A stretch of DNA of 64,000 bases, from NCBI GenBank assembly GCA_009760855.2, contig WPIO01000160.1:62001-126000 (forward strand), given 5' to 3'. This DNA is from Cristatella mucedo. Its lineage: Eukaryota > Bryozoa > Phylactolaemata > Cristatellidae. Under the pieces are notes generated by a model. The model saw nothing but the letters and a program-made list of their open reading frames with translations, was not told the DNA's origin and did not search any database. Within the stretch, counting starts at the first letter, position 1. Every line of letters begins with the position of its first letter. The position numbers were made by a program, and so were the translations under genes. Shown here in pieces: positions 25,093 through 40,020 of this stretch.

Positions 25093-26529
25093 GCTGCTCA
25101 CTTCGGTACTTGATCAGGTAAAAAGCGATATGCCCATAGTCACTGCTGTCATTGACTTAAAGGGATTATATGCGATATGCAAAAAAAATTACCGGCTTGG
25201 GAAGAAAAACCTCCGAGCACAAAGAGCTCTCCTTTTCAGAATCAGCAGAGAATCTGAGGTATCGAAACGACATATTCTATGCATAAAGTAATTACTGTCG
25301 AAACGAAACTCAGCTAGTTGACACCTACAAGCTATATAAGTGACTTACTCAAGTGGTTGCAGCAACCAAAAGCCAGACCTACTACAGGTAGCCGCTTAGC
25401 CTAGGGAATACACCAGCTAAGTGTGCTTAAGACCAGCCGTGCTCTGTATGCCGCTAGGGCTTTGAGTGCACCATAAACGTTAGACAAGTTTCGAGCTAAG
25501 CACCCACTTAGTCCACTCGGACTTTGCGGAGCTACTTTTAGACAGAGATAAATTATGTTATTGCTAGATTACCATCGCATAGTATGCTAGTATGAGCTCA
25601 GACTACCTTGTTACCACATAGCTGCTGCTGCTGTGCAGACTAATTAATAGAAGTCGATTCGTGCTCGGAGCATTTCTCACAACCAATAATGCTTTCTTAA
25701 GACCTTGGGCGGCAGGTCATGGCCAGCTGTATGGACTTTGCAGCTGGCCGAAAGACCTACATATGTTCCTGATGATTGGCTGCAGGGGGGGACCAACGTC
25801 CTAGCTTGGCTTCCCCCTTCAAGAAATCTCAGATCCAGCCTCTGGGATACAAGATTCTGCGATACAAAAGTGGGAGAACTGGGGTAGTGACTGAATGCAA
25901 AAAACAAAAAAATGCATTACTCCTGAATCTGCCGCCGCTTTTCGATGGCTGACTGCTGTCGACCATAACCACTCTGCTAGCCCCAGCAAACCCGGGCCTG
26001 TGGAGGATGTGGAGAGGAAGCAAGGGGGAAGCACTAGTTCGCGCACGCACACTGGTCCAAGGCTCGATCTGCAGGGTCACGGGTCACTTTCTACAGCCAT
26101 CTACTCCATGCTTGACTGCCTTTAGCAAGTTAAGGACTCACCCCCCACCAAGGGCTTCTGCTTCAAGGTCAAGGCCCCAAGAGAAGAAATGAAGGTCGGT
26201 TGGCTGGCTTTTAACGGCACAATGAGCACAGGTGAGCTCGACGAGCACTTGGAACAAAAAGGGAAATACAAAATCGCTAGACATGTGGTGTTGCTGTGGG
26301 CACAGATCATGTGTGGCGATGCGAGATCTGAGCAGCGGCAAGCTGGGTTTACCTCTCGGTGCCTAAATTTACATCAGATTTACACAGGCACTTGAGTGAC
26401 TTTGAAGTTGGATTTCTAAATCTCCCTCAAATATATCGTATGCATCGTGACATGCTAAGACAGCCAGAAAATGCAAGACCAGCTGCACATAGGCTGTTGC
26501 CAAGTATTCACCAGCAAACAAAGCCAAGT
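25093..26529. other. nothing firmly recognised
   Basis: Only the weak frame at 26189-26395. Confidence 0.45.
26189..26395 (+). CDS. unassigned 68-codon open frame
   Basis: An ATG-started frame reads MSTGELDEHLEQKGKYKIAR and on, with a polar N-terminal part that looks more protein-like than its surroundings. No family recognised. The opposite strand is open too, so chance is likely. Confidence 0.12.
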   Translation: MKVGWLAFNGTMSTGELDEHLEQKGKYKIARHVVLLWAQIMCGDARSEQRQAGFTSRCLNLHQIYTGT

Positions 26530-26850
26530 TGATAATAATACTAATAAATTTTCAAAGCAACCTCAGAGAACTGAATCTCTTTATAGATACTTTACGGATG
26601 CTGTAAAGGAAGCATGACCAAATGATTAGTGGTAACATTAGCAGGGTCATCAAGCAAAACATTGCTAGACGTGACAAGCACAGAGACGATGTGTAGACAT
26701 GATTAATAGAAGCATGCAGTGTCAGCGAGAACAAGCAAGCAAAGGACGAATCACAAGAATAACTAAATGCCGTAATAAACAGGTTTTTATGCTTTTTTTT
26801 AAATGCGGTCAAGTCTAGAACATATCGATCGATCCTAGCAACGGCCAAGT
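26530..26850 (-). mobile_element. LINE-A 3' end
   Basis: AAT tail, degraded hairpin (CCTCAGAGAACTGAATCTC), LINE 3' UTR motifs and the start of the C-terminal block (reverse strand 26552-26848 reads DLTAFKKKHKNLFITAFS). Confidence 0.7.
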
Positions 26851-26889
26851 CGAGCTTCTATTAAAAGATCGTTGAATCACAGATGCACA

Positions 26890-28990
26890 ATCCAAAAATG
26901 CTTTATGTCTACGATCAACCATTTCTGTAGCCACTCCCAGTTTATCTCCTCACCTACTAATCCTTGCGGTGATCTTGCAGTTTGTTTATCGAGCCTCTTT
27001 GTAAAAAAAAAAGAGAGATAAGATCAGAGAGTCCATCCCTAGGGTGGCTGCATCCAATGTGGATTAATGTCCCTAAATTCTATGCCTTACCTTAATGCCA
27101 TTATTCAAGGAGGCCAAGAGTGAACTCATCTGGAAGTCCACATCCCAATTATAGATAACAACTAGTCATCTAGAACCTCATCCCTCTGTCCTGCTTCTGC
27201 GCGAGTCTGCTGCTGTCATGCATAACTAACATTTTATATATGTCATTAGCCTCAAGTCAAGTCCCGGCACCCTTCAAAAAGGCTGCAGTCAGGCAGCTAC
27301 TCAAGAAAGCAACACGAGACCAAGAGAACTCGAGAAACTTCTGCCCAGTCTTCCATCCACATTTCCTATCAAAGACATTGGAACGAGTCGTGGTAGATCA
27401 ACTGAACTCATATGTTCAAACTTCAAACCTTGCTAGTAAGTTCCAGTCTGTTTCTAGAGCTATACTCCACAGAGTCATCATTGCTTCGGGTGTACAGCGA
27501 CCTAGTCAGGAGTGCAGACATAGGTAGAGTATCTCTGCTAGTTTTGCTAGATCTTTCGGCAGCTTTTGATACAATCAATCAACGAGAACTTCTCGAACGC
27601 CTTTCATCTCGCCTAGGCATCACTGGAACAGCACTATAAATGGGAGACTCCAGAGCATCGATGGACGAAGACCATCAGAGGAATCACTGGATGATGGCGT
27701 ACCTCAGGGCGCCTTGCTTGGGTCGGTTCTTTTCACGGTTTAAACTCTCCCTCTTGTCATGTCCATGACTGACAGGCACGATCTTGGCTTTCCCTTCTAT
27801 GCAGATGACAGTCAGTTGTACCTTTGCTTTTATCCCTACCAGCCCTCCAGCATGTCGAATTCTCTAAACACCCTCGCGGCATGTATTGATGACATCCCCA
27901 CATGGATGGCAGCAAACTTCCTGAAATCGAATGACGATAAAACCAACTTATTAGTAGTGGGCAAACCAAGTGTGATTGAGAAATTAGAAAACCCAATGCT
28001 CAAAATCTGCTCTGCCAGCATATCTCCTGCTGCATCTGCACACAGTCTGTGTGTTCTGTTCAAAAGTAACCTTTCATTAAATAACCACACATCAGATCCA
28101 CAGACAAGTCTGCCTACTTTCAGCTGCATAACATTGCCCAAGTTTGAGCTTGCTTAGAAAGAAATACCACAGCTAAATTGGTCCACGCATTTGGACATTC
28201 TGCCTTGACTTCTGCAACTCACTGCTTGCTGGTTTACCGGCCTATGCAACCAGGCGCTTACAGTTGGTGAAAAACTCCCCAACTGGCTTGTTTGTCTTGA
28301 GGATTGCAGTTGCCACATGACATCACTTCTCGCTGACCTGCATTGGCTGCCAGGCAAGCAGCGCATCGACTTCAAGGTTTTGTCACTCACTTTCATGTCC
28401 CTTCATTTTTCGGCTTCAGCCTACCTATCAGATCTACTCCCCCATCAGGCCAAGCATTGTGCCACCTACTTTTCGGCATCTGATCATTTACTTATACCTC
28501 GTACATACCTAAAATCCTTTAGAGACCGTGCCTGTAGTTTGAATCCTCCCAAAGCCTGGAACTCCTGGAAATCCTGGAACTTCCGGGAAATCCTGGAACT
28601 TCCGGGAAATCCCGGAACTTTTGACTGCTGTAACGACATCCTCCGACTCGACAACATTTCAAAAGAAGCTAAAAATGCATCTATTTATCACAGCATTTAG
28701 TGGGTCAGTGCGATGTATCCTTAGTGTGCTCATGAGTGCTGACACTGTGCATGCTCCCACTAACCACATTTGCCTGCTTACTCTGTGCATGCCACCTCTA
28801 ATTCTGGTAAGCTTGTTGACATTAAGCATGCTACCACTAAACATTAGATCATGCTTCGCTTACAGCATATGTAAAGTGTCTAAAAAGAACATTAGATCAT
28901 GCTTCGCTTACAGCATATGTAAAGTGTCTAGAAAGAGGTTAAGTTCACTGGGGGAGGTGATCCATAAAAATGCAATATTATTATTGTTAT
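26890..28990 (+). pseudogene. LINE-A long decayed copy
   Basis: Fragments in shifting frames cover the RT N-terminus (27240-27527: KTLERVVVDQLNSY), motif A (27412-27639: LDLSAAFDTIN), YADD (about 27800: FPFYADDSQLYLCF) and the C-terminal domain (28317-28700: LADLHWLPGKQRIDFK). The hairpin and ATT tail end near 28985. Frameshifts and stops make it inactive. It has local tandem growth at 28555-28620 and a duplicated 3' segment at about 28833-28930. Confidence 0.88.
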
Positions 28991-29966
<976 letters not shown>

Positions 29967-29992
29967 CTCAGTGTCCCTAAAGAAAATAAAAA

Positions 29993-30160
29993 AACGCTCG
30001 CTGATTTAGTAGCCTCTTTTGAATAGCGACAGAAGAGCCTTTCCGGCTATCACCACAGCTTGCAGAGGCGATGAAGTATCGCCCACAGCAGGATTCAAAC
30101 CCACGACTTCCGGACCGAGGTCATGAAAAGCAACCATCTTACCTAGTGCTCCTCTCAACC
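29993..30160 (-). mobile_element. tRNA-derived SINE
   Basis: Minus copy: GATTTAGTAGCCTCTTTTG, AGAAGAGCCTTTCCGGCT, then head with AAAAGCAACCATCTTACC. It follows directly on a CT array. Confidence 0.82.
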
Positions 30161-30205
30161 GCACTCTCTCCTCTCAATAGATCTTGCTTTCTTTTATAGA
30201 CATGT

Positions 30206-30237
<32 letters not shown>
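30206..30237. repeat. (TG)n microsatellite
   Basis: About 16 TG units. Confidence 0.95.
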
Positions 30238-30239
<2 letters not shown>

Positions 30240-30240
<1 letters not shown>

Positions 30241-31198
30241 CGGCCCGGTGGCCACCTAAAGTCCAGAGATCGAACCGTGCTGGTGGCAGACTCCTTTGAT
30301 ACAACTAAATTGGCATCTAGCGCATGCGTTTCAAATCCTCTGTAGCACCTAACCCACTGCCTAACTGAGCTCCTGTAGTAGAAATCACAAAATAGGTGTC
30401 CTTGCCCTTGGTTGCTGCACAGCGCCTGGATAGAAATTTCGCTCCCTTACGGTACTATACAAGCATATGCATTTATATTATTACTACAGGGTGGAGACTC
30501 ATAGGTCTACAGTAAATCCTGTTTGATGGCCGAGTTGTAAATTGGCAGCTCAGGAGCGAAGCTATTTGGAACGAATGCTGCCAGCTGCGGCGGCACATTG
30601 ATGACGCAGCGGCCACTTGAAGGCAGCTTGCAGTGGCCGATGAAGTCGCCCTCGAATAGGGATGAGTAAGTACCTAACGACAACCTCAGGAACTCTTCTT
30701 ACCGGGCTCTATCTCACATTCCGAACTTCCGGAGGTGTGGACTTCCGGAGGTGTGGCCGCAGCCCACTGCCACCTTATCGCACAGGAAGCTCGACGACTG
30801 AGGGAGAGCGAGGCCATCGTGAGGCAGAGCTCGGCCTCACGAGTCACGTGCTCCGTCACGTGCTCGCCCACAAATCTTTGCCTCAGCACTGCTAGCTCAC
30901 TAGCTCGGAGCAAGATAATGTCAAGGTCAGGTGCAGCCAATTCGTCGTGAAAGAGGAAGAGCGCTCTTACCCTCACGTTCTCGAAGCTAATCACGGCGCT
31001 GCGCTGCCGCCGACCCGACGAGCTGCTGAGCCGGCGACTGGTAGAGTGCTGCTTGACGAACCGACGTTGCAAACGCCCAAGCCGCAGGAAATCTCGAGCT
31101 CGGATCGCTGGCTGCCTGTGGCACGATCATTAAAATGGCTTCGCTCAGGGGCGAGGCAAGCTCGAGCGCTCGAAGCTGCAAATGGCATTTCTCTCCTA
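30240..31198. other. nothing firmly recognised
   Basis: Frames on both strands at 30660-31070. GGACTTCCGGAGGTGTGG is partly duplicated near 30728-30756. Confidence 0.4.
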
Positions 31199-32389
<1,191 letters not shown>

Positions 32390-33505
32390 GTATACCCGTC
32401 AATAGGTCGGACCACCCTGTTCTTTTTGACTTGATGAAATCGCCAGGCCATTGACTCAGTCAGCTTTCGGCAAACATCCGGAGTAATGCAGCCCCACAGA
32501 TGCTTAAGCCGACCAATAAGCTGCTGGGGGGGGGGAAGAGGAGATGCTGTTCTCAGCTCAAAGTGAGCGCTCCAACCTGTCCCTCAGATGCTCAATAGGG
32601 TTGAGATCAGGATATTGGTTTGGCCAACTGAGGACACCTGAATCGGCAAAGAATTGCTTCATTGCACTTGCAGTATGCTTGGGATAATTATCATTTGCCG
32701 AGCGTAGTCCTCCCTCACAAGATCTCTGGCACAGGGCACGCCAACATTTGTGACGATGACCGTGAACACGCTCCTGTACATAATCCTGCCGATTTGGTGT
32801 AGAGTTCCCGAACCAGGAAGCTGAAAAACAAGACCAAACAAGCACACGTCCACCTCCTTGGTTGAGATTAGATTGCAAGCAGTCCCGATGGCCAGTCCAG
32901 ATCTTTGCCTATTCTTCGACTGACGAGGAATTCGATGAATTTACTTTCATCGGTCCATCGAATACTGCTCGAGTCGGCAGCTGTACATGCGTACCGTGCG
33001 TTTGCGGGTCCGCTGCAGGCGCTTTGTCGTTGCTGCTCAATAATGTTGAACTGTTTGCATTTACTGACTCTTCTGTAATTTCGCTCAGTAAGCCTCCTGC
33101 GAACACCGTATCAACGTTTTCAAGTTGTTCATCGAGCCTGATACCACTCACAGCTCGATCGTGTTTCCTTTGCAGTAAATACAAAGCGCCTAGAAGGAGA
33201 TTTGAGCTCTCTGAGGGCGCTTTATCAAGTGCATCATTATTATTACTATTATTATTATTATTATTATCATTATTACAGCCTTGCCGGTGGCCTCTTGTAA
33301 GGTCTTGGAGAGCTGGCTGGAAGCAGATGCTCTGCTTCGACCCAGTTTTACCAGACTCGTCTTTTTTTTTTTGTCGTCGGACGTGAGCGATGCCGGAGCA
33401 GGATCCTTGCAACCTTCACTTTGTTGAGACCCATCTGGCGATGGGCGACAATCTGGCGACGCTCAGTTTCACTATCTAGCTCCTTTGTCCTTCCCATATC
33501 AGATA
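32390..33505 (-). pseudogene. decayed Tc1/mariner transposase
   Basis: Minus-strand remnants run in family order. An N-terminal helix-turn-helix begins MGRTKELDSETERRQIV (33500-33400), then WTDESKF with the second catalytic Asp (about 32940). After a frameshift and a TAA come GGGRVLVWSCFSA, NYPKHTASAMKQFFAD and WPNQYPDLNPIEHL (32558-32878), which hold the third catalytic acidic residue. A C-terminal tail (CITPDVCRKLTESMAWRF) follows near 32440-32500. A LINE-A tail is inserted at 33130-33265. Functional transposases of this family have about 340 residues in one frame; this one is broken by stops, a frameshift and the insertion. I did not find clear terminal inverted repeats. Confidence 0.85.
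33130..33265 (+). mobile_element. LINE-A tail nested in the Tc1 relic
   Basis: Hairpin at about 33185-33230 and ATT tail to 33265. It splits the minus-strand Tc1 transposase remnant. Confidence 0.8.
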
Positions 33506-33509
33506 AGCA

Positions 33510-35249
33510 CCATACGAGCCGCTACGCGCAAGAGGAGCGGGCATGAAGTGCAAAAATTACTCGCCTCCTGCGCACAAGTGTGGGCATGGACAAATCAAAA
33601 GTCGTTTGAATTGCAAGAACAATAATCAAACTACAAGTCGAAACTCGAGTGCTGCCATTTTTAAAGGTAAGTAAGCGTTCCAGGCCGCCAGGGTGTTTTT
33701 GTTTCTGACAGTTATCGTAGACACGGCCATCGACATTGGGCCTACTTTTTATGTAAACATACAGGTTTATGTAAAAGCCGGCCCCTCTCGATGGGGGACC
33801 GTATCTACATGCATTTACAAATGTACATACACATATGCATCGCATGCATATGTTTCTTAAACCAAAAGAATACAAAGTGGCTGAACTGTCACATTTATGC
33901 ACAGCTACCATACGTAGAGAACAGGCTGGAGACGACTATTACGAGTATATAATATATAATATACTTTTATAAATAACAAACAGGGCATCAAAGTGGAGCT
34001 CCCTTTCCCAAGTCAACTGAAGCTCTGCGACACTGTCCAAGTGAGCTAGCCAGTGGTGTAAAACTAGCGCAGATCTGGTTCAGTCTAGATGTGGACAGCG
34101 CCTTAACGACTGTTCTTTTCGACAGCCACACTTTGCGACGGCTGCTTTGTGCAATGGCATAAAATTCTTCACAGCACCTGACCATCGGAACTTTAACACG
34201 ACTGAAGACCATATGAGCTCAAAAGCAAGAAATCGCCCTGAGCATGCAAGTGCATATGACCTCGGCTTTGATGATATGCTGTACTGGGCATAACGATTTG
34301 CCACGACATCGGTGATCAGTCAGGATCTGATTATGAATGAAGTACGGTCCCTAAAGCTGGGTAGACGCCCTAGAATTATGCAACTCAACAGGGGTGCACC
34401 TAGTCACCGCTAAGCAGAAGGCAAGCCTGGCACTCAGGCTAGCCGGCTTTGGACTCAATGAGATACACATGCATCTGCCGGAACCCAGAATTCACAGGGG
34501 GCAGAATACGGCAGCTTACTGGGCTCGTGAATAGCACGCTTGCAGCCTGAACGAAGCAAACGGCGTGCAGTAGAGACTCTGCTCGATGCCCCACCATGTG
34601 TCATACGTGTGCCACAGGCACACGTAGCTCAGGCCAAGCGCTAGTGCAGCCAAAACGTGACTGTCAGCTGCCAAACCCCAATCCAGATATCAGCCCCACC
34701 CCCATCCCGCAATAGCAGGATCGTGAGCTTCCTCATTCCGCCGGGGCACTCCGTTCACGTCGGAAGTCGATTGCCTATGCCTCTAGCCACCAGGCAAGCC
34801 TATTTTGACTCACAGCACACGCTAAGCACTGAGCTTAAGAGCAGAGCGGATGCAGGCACCAGTGGTACACCTTCTCGTCTGCTGCTGCAGCTGCCAGAGT
34901 GTCACTGTCAATCCACTCCAGACGCAAGTCAGCTACTGATATGAGCAGCTCCCCCTACCGAGTGGCTGCTTACGAACTGAAGTGTTTTCTTCCTCAAGCT
35001 CGGCCAGGTGCAGCCTACACACTGGCCCCACAGACTCAGCTGCAGCTGCCGTTACCACACATGTGCAGCACTAATTGCTCCTTCATGAAACTCCAATTAT
35101 GTCACCATCGACTGGACAAAGTGGTCAGAGCCACCGAAGCATCTTCAGAGTAAATGAAAGCAATAGGCTACCACAATACACCCCTTGGAATCGCCTGTAA
35201 TTCCTGGTAGAAAAGCAACCAGGAAGAGCTGCAGCTTGGAGCAGAGAGC
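33510..35249. other. nothing recognised
   Basis: No gene, no clear Tc1 terminal repeat. Confidence 0.45.
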
Positions 35250-35985
<736 letters not shown>

Positions 35986-35989
35986 TAGT

Positions 35990-37487
35990 GGTGCACCCCT
36001 GGGTCTTCGCCAAGGAGATAAGGTGCTCTTCTCTTGTGCTCTTCACATTCTTTTGGGTCCTGCAGTGAGGGGTCCTTTATTTCCTGCTGCAAGAAGCAGT
36101 GGGGGATAACTATCTTGGGCCTACTATCGCTATATAAACGAAGCTGCTGTTCAATCGGTAAACCTTTAAATGTGTCTACTGGCATCGGTTGCCGATACCT
36201 ACTTCGGCTGGCATGCACAAACAGAGAAAGACGTAAGCATTTATGATTGTACGAGACTATTTACATGCATCTCAAGAAACTCGTCCATGGCATAGCCAGC
36301 ACGATAAGGGTCTGCAGCCAAAGCAAGCAGAATGGCTACAGACCCTTAGTCTTAGAGTCTTAGTCTTAGTCTTAGAGTCTGCTCTACCTATGTGCTATGT
36401 CAGCTACATCCACTAGACGATGCACACATTCCCAACACTAATTTTGGGTCGCAGGCCTGACGACCTGGGGGAGAGCCCAGTGCACTTGGGGCCATGACTG
36501 AGTAAGTCTGAAGAGCCAGGACTGAACAGCACCTATGCACAGCTTAAATCTGTGAGCGAGGCAAGAGTTTCTATCCACATTCGACAAGGGGATCTGGGAT
36601 ATGGGCTACGCTCCGACTATCCTCCGTGTAACTGGATCGCGAGGCTGGCAAAGGCCAACCAGAGGCTGCCTGCTGCTGCTGCAGCAGCCGGATGCAGCAG
36701 CAGCAGCAACTCTTGACAAGAAGGAAGGAAGAAAAGTCTCACGGCCGCAGGGGGGGGGGGGAAAGAAGGCTGGCAAAACTATAAGCAGCTAAACCTGGGT
36801 CTGGCTTGCCAGCTTTACCTCTACCAGACGTTTACCAAATTCCTGTCCACATCAGAGTCTTGCTAGAACTTGAATTGAGTGGCCTACGTGGGGGGCCAAC
36901 CGATCAGAGACTCGACTCGGCCTAATGCTGCCAGCCTCCCCCCCCCCAACAGGTCAGTGAGGCACCAGGGAAATGGAGGAGGCAGGGCAGAAGGCTTTGA
37001 TGAGGTTCTACTGCTGCATTGAAGTCCTAATGCATGTGCATAAGCTGGCCGAGGAATGTTCCATTACTGCCTGGTCTCATCTGCAGCCAAAGCCCATCCC
37101 TGAAGTCCGAACTGCACGCAGTCTGTCCGCAAGCTCGCGGCCACAACCTAGTTGCTATGTACCCAGTGCAGAGGCATGCCTGCCAACCCATCAGAGTAGT
37201 GAATGTGGAGAAAACCAGTGCAGGGCAGAGTCTTGGTCGGAGTCACCAATAGTCCCCTCCACCAACTCATCCCACAACTGTGAGATCACTTCCACAGTGT
37301 TTTCGGTGAAAACGCCTACTTGAATCAAACCTTGGTGTGGCTGGCTCCTGGGCCACTCACCCTGACCCCGACCTCGGTAAGCCTAAGCCTGCATGTGCCA
37401 GCTGTTCATAAAAGATAATCAATTTCTGATACAACGTCAGCTGTCGAGCCGAATCGTCACCCCGGCCTATTATTATTATCGTTGTGC
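35990..37487. other. nothing firmly recognised
   Basis: A CTTAGT-based short tandem repeat lies near 36345-36380 and G/C homopolymers at 36750 and 36940. The 116-codon frame at 36973 has no recognisable domain. Confidence 0.45.
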
Positions 37488-37736
37488 GTAGGCTCCTCAT
37501 GATCTTGCTCAGCTGCTCAAGCTTGGAGCTTCTGAATCCACATTTTGAAGCTAGTCCGCTGGTTGCCAGACATCTGCCTGACTGGCTGATGTCTGGCAAC
37601 CAGTGGACTAGCTTCAAAATGTGTAGGCTCCTCATGATCTTGCTCAGCTGCTCAAGCTTGGAGCTTCTGAATCCACATTTTGAAGCTAGTCCGCTGGTTG
37701 CCAGACATCTGCCTGACTGTCTGATGTCTGGCAACG
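37488..37736. repeat. 135-bp direct duplication containing a 35-bp-arm palindrome
   Basis: The unit starting GTAGGCTCCTCATGATCTTG (37488) recurs at 37623. In the first unit, CACATTTTGAAGCTAGTCCG and on (37539-37573) pairs with 37589-37623 around a 15-nt loop, with one mismatch. The second unit repeats the left arm and part of the right (GATGTCTGGCAACGAGCGG). Confidence 0.92.
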
Positions 37737-38039
37737 AGCGGATCGCCCTGCAGAGAGCAGCTTTGAGAGATGCAGATGCAGCCAAAGTAGCAGCAGCAGC
37801 AGTTGCAGCAGTAACAGCAGTAGTAACATCAGCTGAGCACTCTTACAGTTCCATAATGGAACTGGATCTCCCAGTAGGCACATAGCCAACACTGGATAGG
37901 AAGTGCGACAATGATTCTTAAGTGTAAACGCATGAGTAATGCACTGGAGGCATGAACACAGAGAGGACTACTGGCAATAAAGAAGGAAAAGCTGTGACTA
38001 ACAGATGGGATTTTGGTGTCTTTAAATAGCGATCCCGTG

Positions 38040-38480
38040 CTCCTCGAGGTCTCTCATCTCTGCCGAGGCATCGTTACCACTGTGATGCAATTGTTTGGGT
38101 CATATCTCAGTGGGAAAACTCCGGAATACTAAATGCAATGGGCAAAGAACATTCTGTGTACCACTAAAGTACAGGGGGTGCAGTCCCTCAGGGCTCTGTG
38201 CTTGTTAAGCTGTTTTCACAGTCTACACTCTCACTCTTGTCGATGTGATCTTTGAAGAAAATTTAGGTTTCACTTATATGCAAATACTATGCACGTGCAC
38301 CTAGGCTTTGATCCCTCGTGGCCATCCAGCACATAACACTCTCTCAATTCCCCTGCTGCATGTACTGCTGGCACCAGCAGTTGGCTTCAGCAAGCTTTCT
38401 CCAATTGAACTATGATACAGCCAATTAGTTATGGGCAAACCAATTGAAATTCAGAAACTGGGAAAAACCGACGGGATTTA
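38040..38480 (+). pseudogene. strongly decayed LINE-A reverse-transcriptase segment
   Basis: Broken frames correspond to the GSYLSGK region, the motif B area (GTGCAGTCCCTCAGGGCTC), the YADD area (TATATGCAAATACTATGC) and ATGGGCAAACCAATTGA (the MGKPS block). None is intact. Confidence 0.65.
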
Positions 38481-38619
38481 GGGCTATTTATAGGCACAGC
38501 TAAACAACTTCAGTCAGAAGAATGTGAGGTGCAATACCGAGCCAGCCAATGATTGGGAATCACATAGGTAGGCCAGAGCAAGAGAATGAGACAAAGGAGA
38601 TGCACAATCTCTAACTAAA

Positions 38620-38800
38620 CACGCTGCTTGTTGGGGGGATAGGGCCGGTGCAAATCGGCGGCAAATGGTTCGCATTGTGATAGCTGGCTGCTACGTTCAT
38701 GACTGACAGGCTTAGCTGAAGAGTTTCGCATCGACCTTGAGAACGTTGTCGCACAGTTGGGAAGGCCGGCGAGTAAGCAAGTGAGCGAGCCGCCCTCCTT
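38620..38800 (-). mobile_element. LINE-A C-terminal fragment, opposite strand
   Basis: Minus strand: LLAGLPNCATTFSRSMRNSS, HERSSQLSQCEPFAADLHR. Frameshifted LAGLP / VQNSAA / LADLHW block. Confidence 0.6.
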
Positions 38801-39972
38801 TGCACCACTGACAACACGTGCAGGCATTGCTGAGTCAACAAAATGGCATGAGTTGCAAAGCCGATGGACAGCAAGAAACGAGACGATTTGCTCAAAGGCA
38901 ACGGTCCCAGTGCCTTCGAGCAAATGGCCACTCATAGCCGAAATCAGCTAAAACCATGGGCACATATACTCATGGAGACGTGACTCGGACTAAGGCTGCG
39001 GATGGCACCGGTACCTTTCGACAAAACCAGGGCACACGATCTGAGAAAACAGTTGGAAAACTCGATGGTGTGCTGAGGGACGAAATTGCTCAAAGCAAAC
39101 GCCCTTTTCTGATCGGCCCAGTAAAGGCCTAAAGCCTGCCGGTGGCTTTGCACTCACATGCCATCGTGGTCATGGTCATGCTGCCAAAGTCCGATGGGGG
39201 CAGGGCTAGAAGGGACAATACTTGCTTTTGAGCAAAAAGATGGGGAGCTAACAACAAAACAATGGCAACCACAGCATGCATGCCAGACAGCACCACAACC
39301 GACAGTCAAATGTCACATCGATCTTCGAGATTGCTGTACTATCAGTGCCGAAGACAATGACACCAACTATCGGGACACAGCGATGGAAGCAAAGCAGCCG
39401 CAAGCTTGTCGGCTCCAGGATTGGGGGTGGGTGAGGCAAATTCCCGACTGATACAACAGCTAGCTGCCTGGCGTCTTTCTGACTCGATGCTTACAAGTCA
39501 GCCGGGCTTCCTTGCCGGCAAATCGAACTCGCCGGCTCCAAACCGAAACAACGGCACTGCTTCTCTGTAGCCAAAAAGAGCACCGAGGAAAAATAATTGG
39601 TCAGAAAATGGGGAGGGCAAGCAAAACAAAAAAGATATCAAGAGAGTGTGTGACAATGGGCGAATGGAGGAAGGGAGAGTCGCAGGGGGGAGACAGACAG
39701 ACAGACAGAGAAGAAAGGAGATATATTCGACTGCAGACAGGCAGCCCTTGGGAAGCAGGGAAGGGGCAGGACCAGCGCGAATGCCTGAGGACTGATCGTG
39801 CACTGGCGAGGATGTGCGGGAGGCAGCTGCTGAAATCTGGGTTCGACTGCCAACCGAGAATAAACCGACGATGCTAGGACAGACGAAGTGACCGAATCGA
39901 TCCACAGCACGACAAGAGAGGGAGCTGCAAACAGCAGATGCGCTAGATAGAAAGTGATCGATGCAACACAGC

Positions 39973-40009
<37 letters not shown>

Positions 40010-40020
40010 CACGAGTCGGG
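38801..40020. other. nothing recognised
   Basis: Unique-looking; short frames only. Confidence 0.45.
39974..40008. repeat. (GA)n microsatellite
   Basis: About 17 GA units. Confidence 0.95.

Noticed and set aside
24746-25101. Poly-Ala, poly-Leu and poly-Cys frames
   Set aside because: CAG-repeat translation with no globular sequence before or after.
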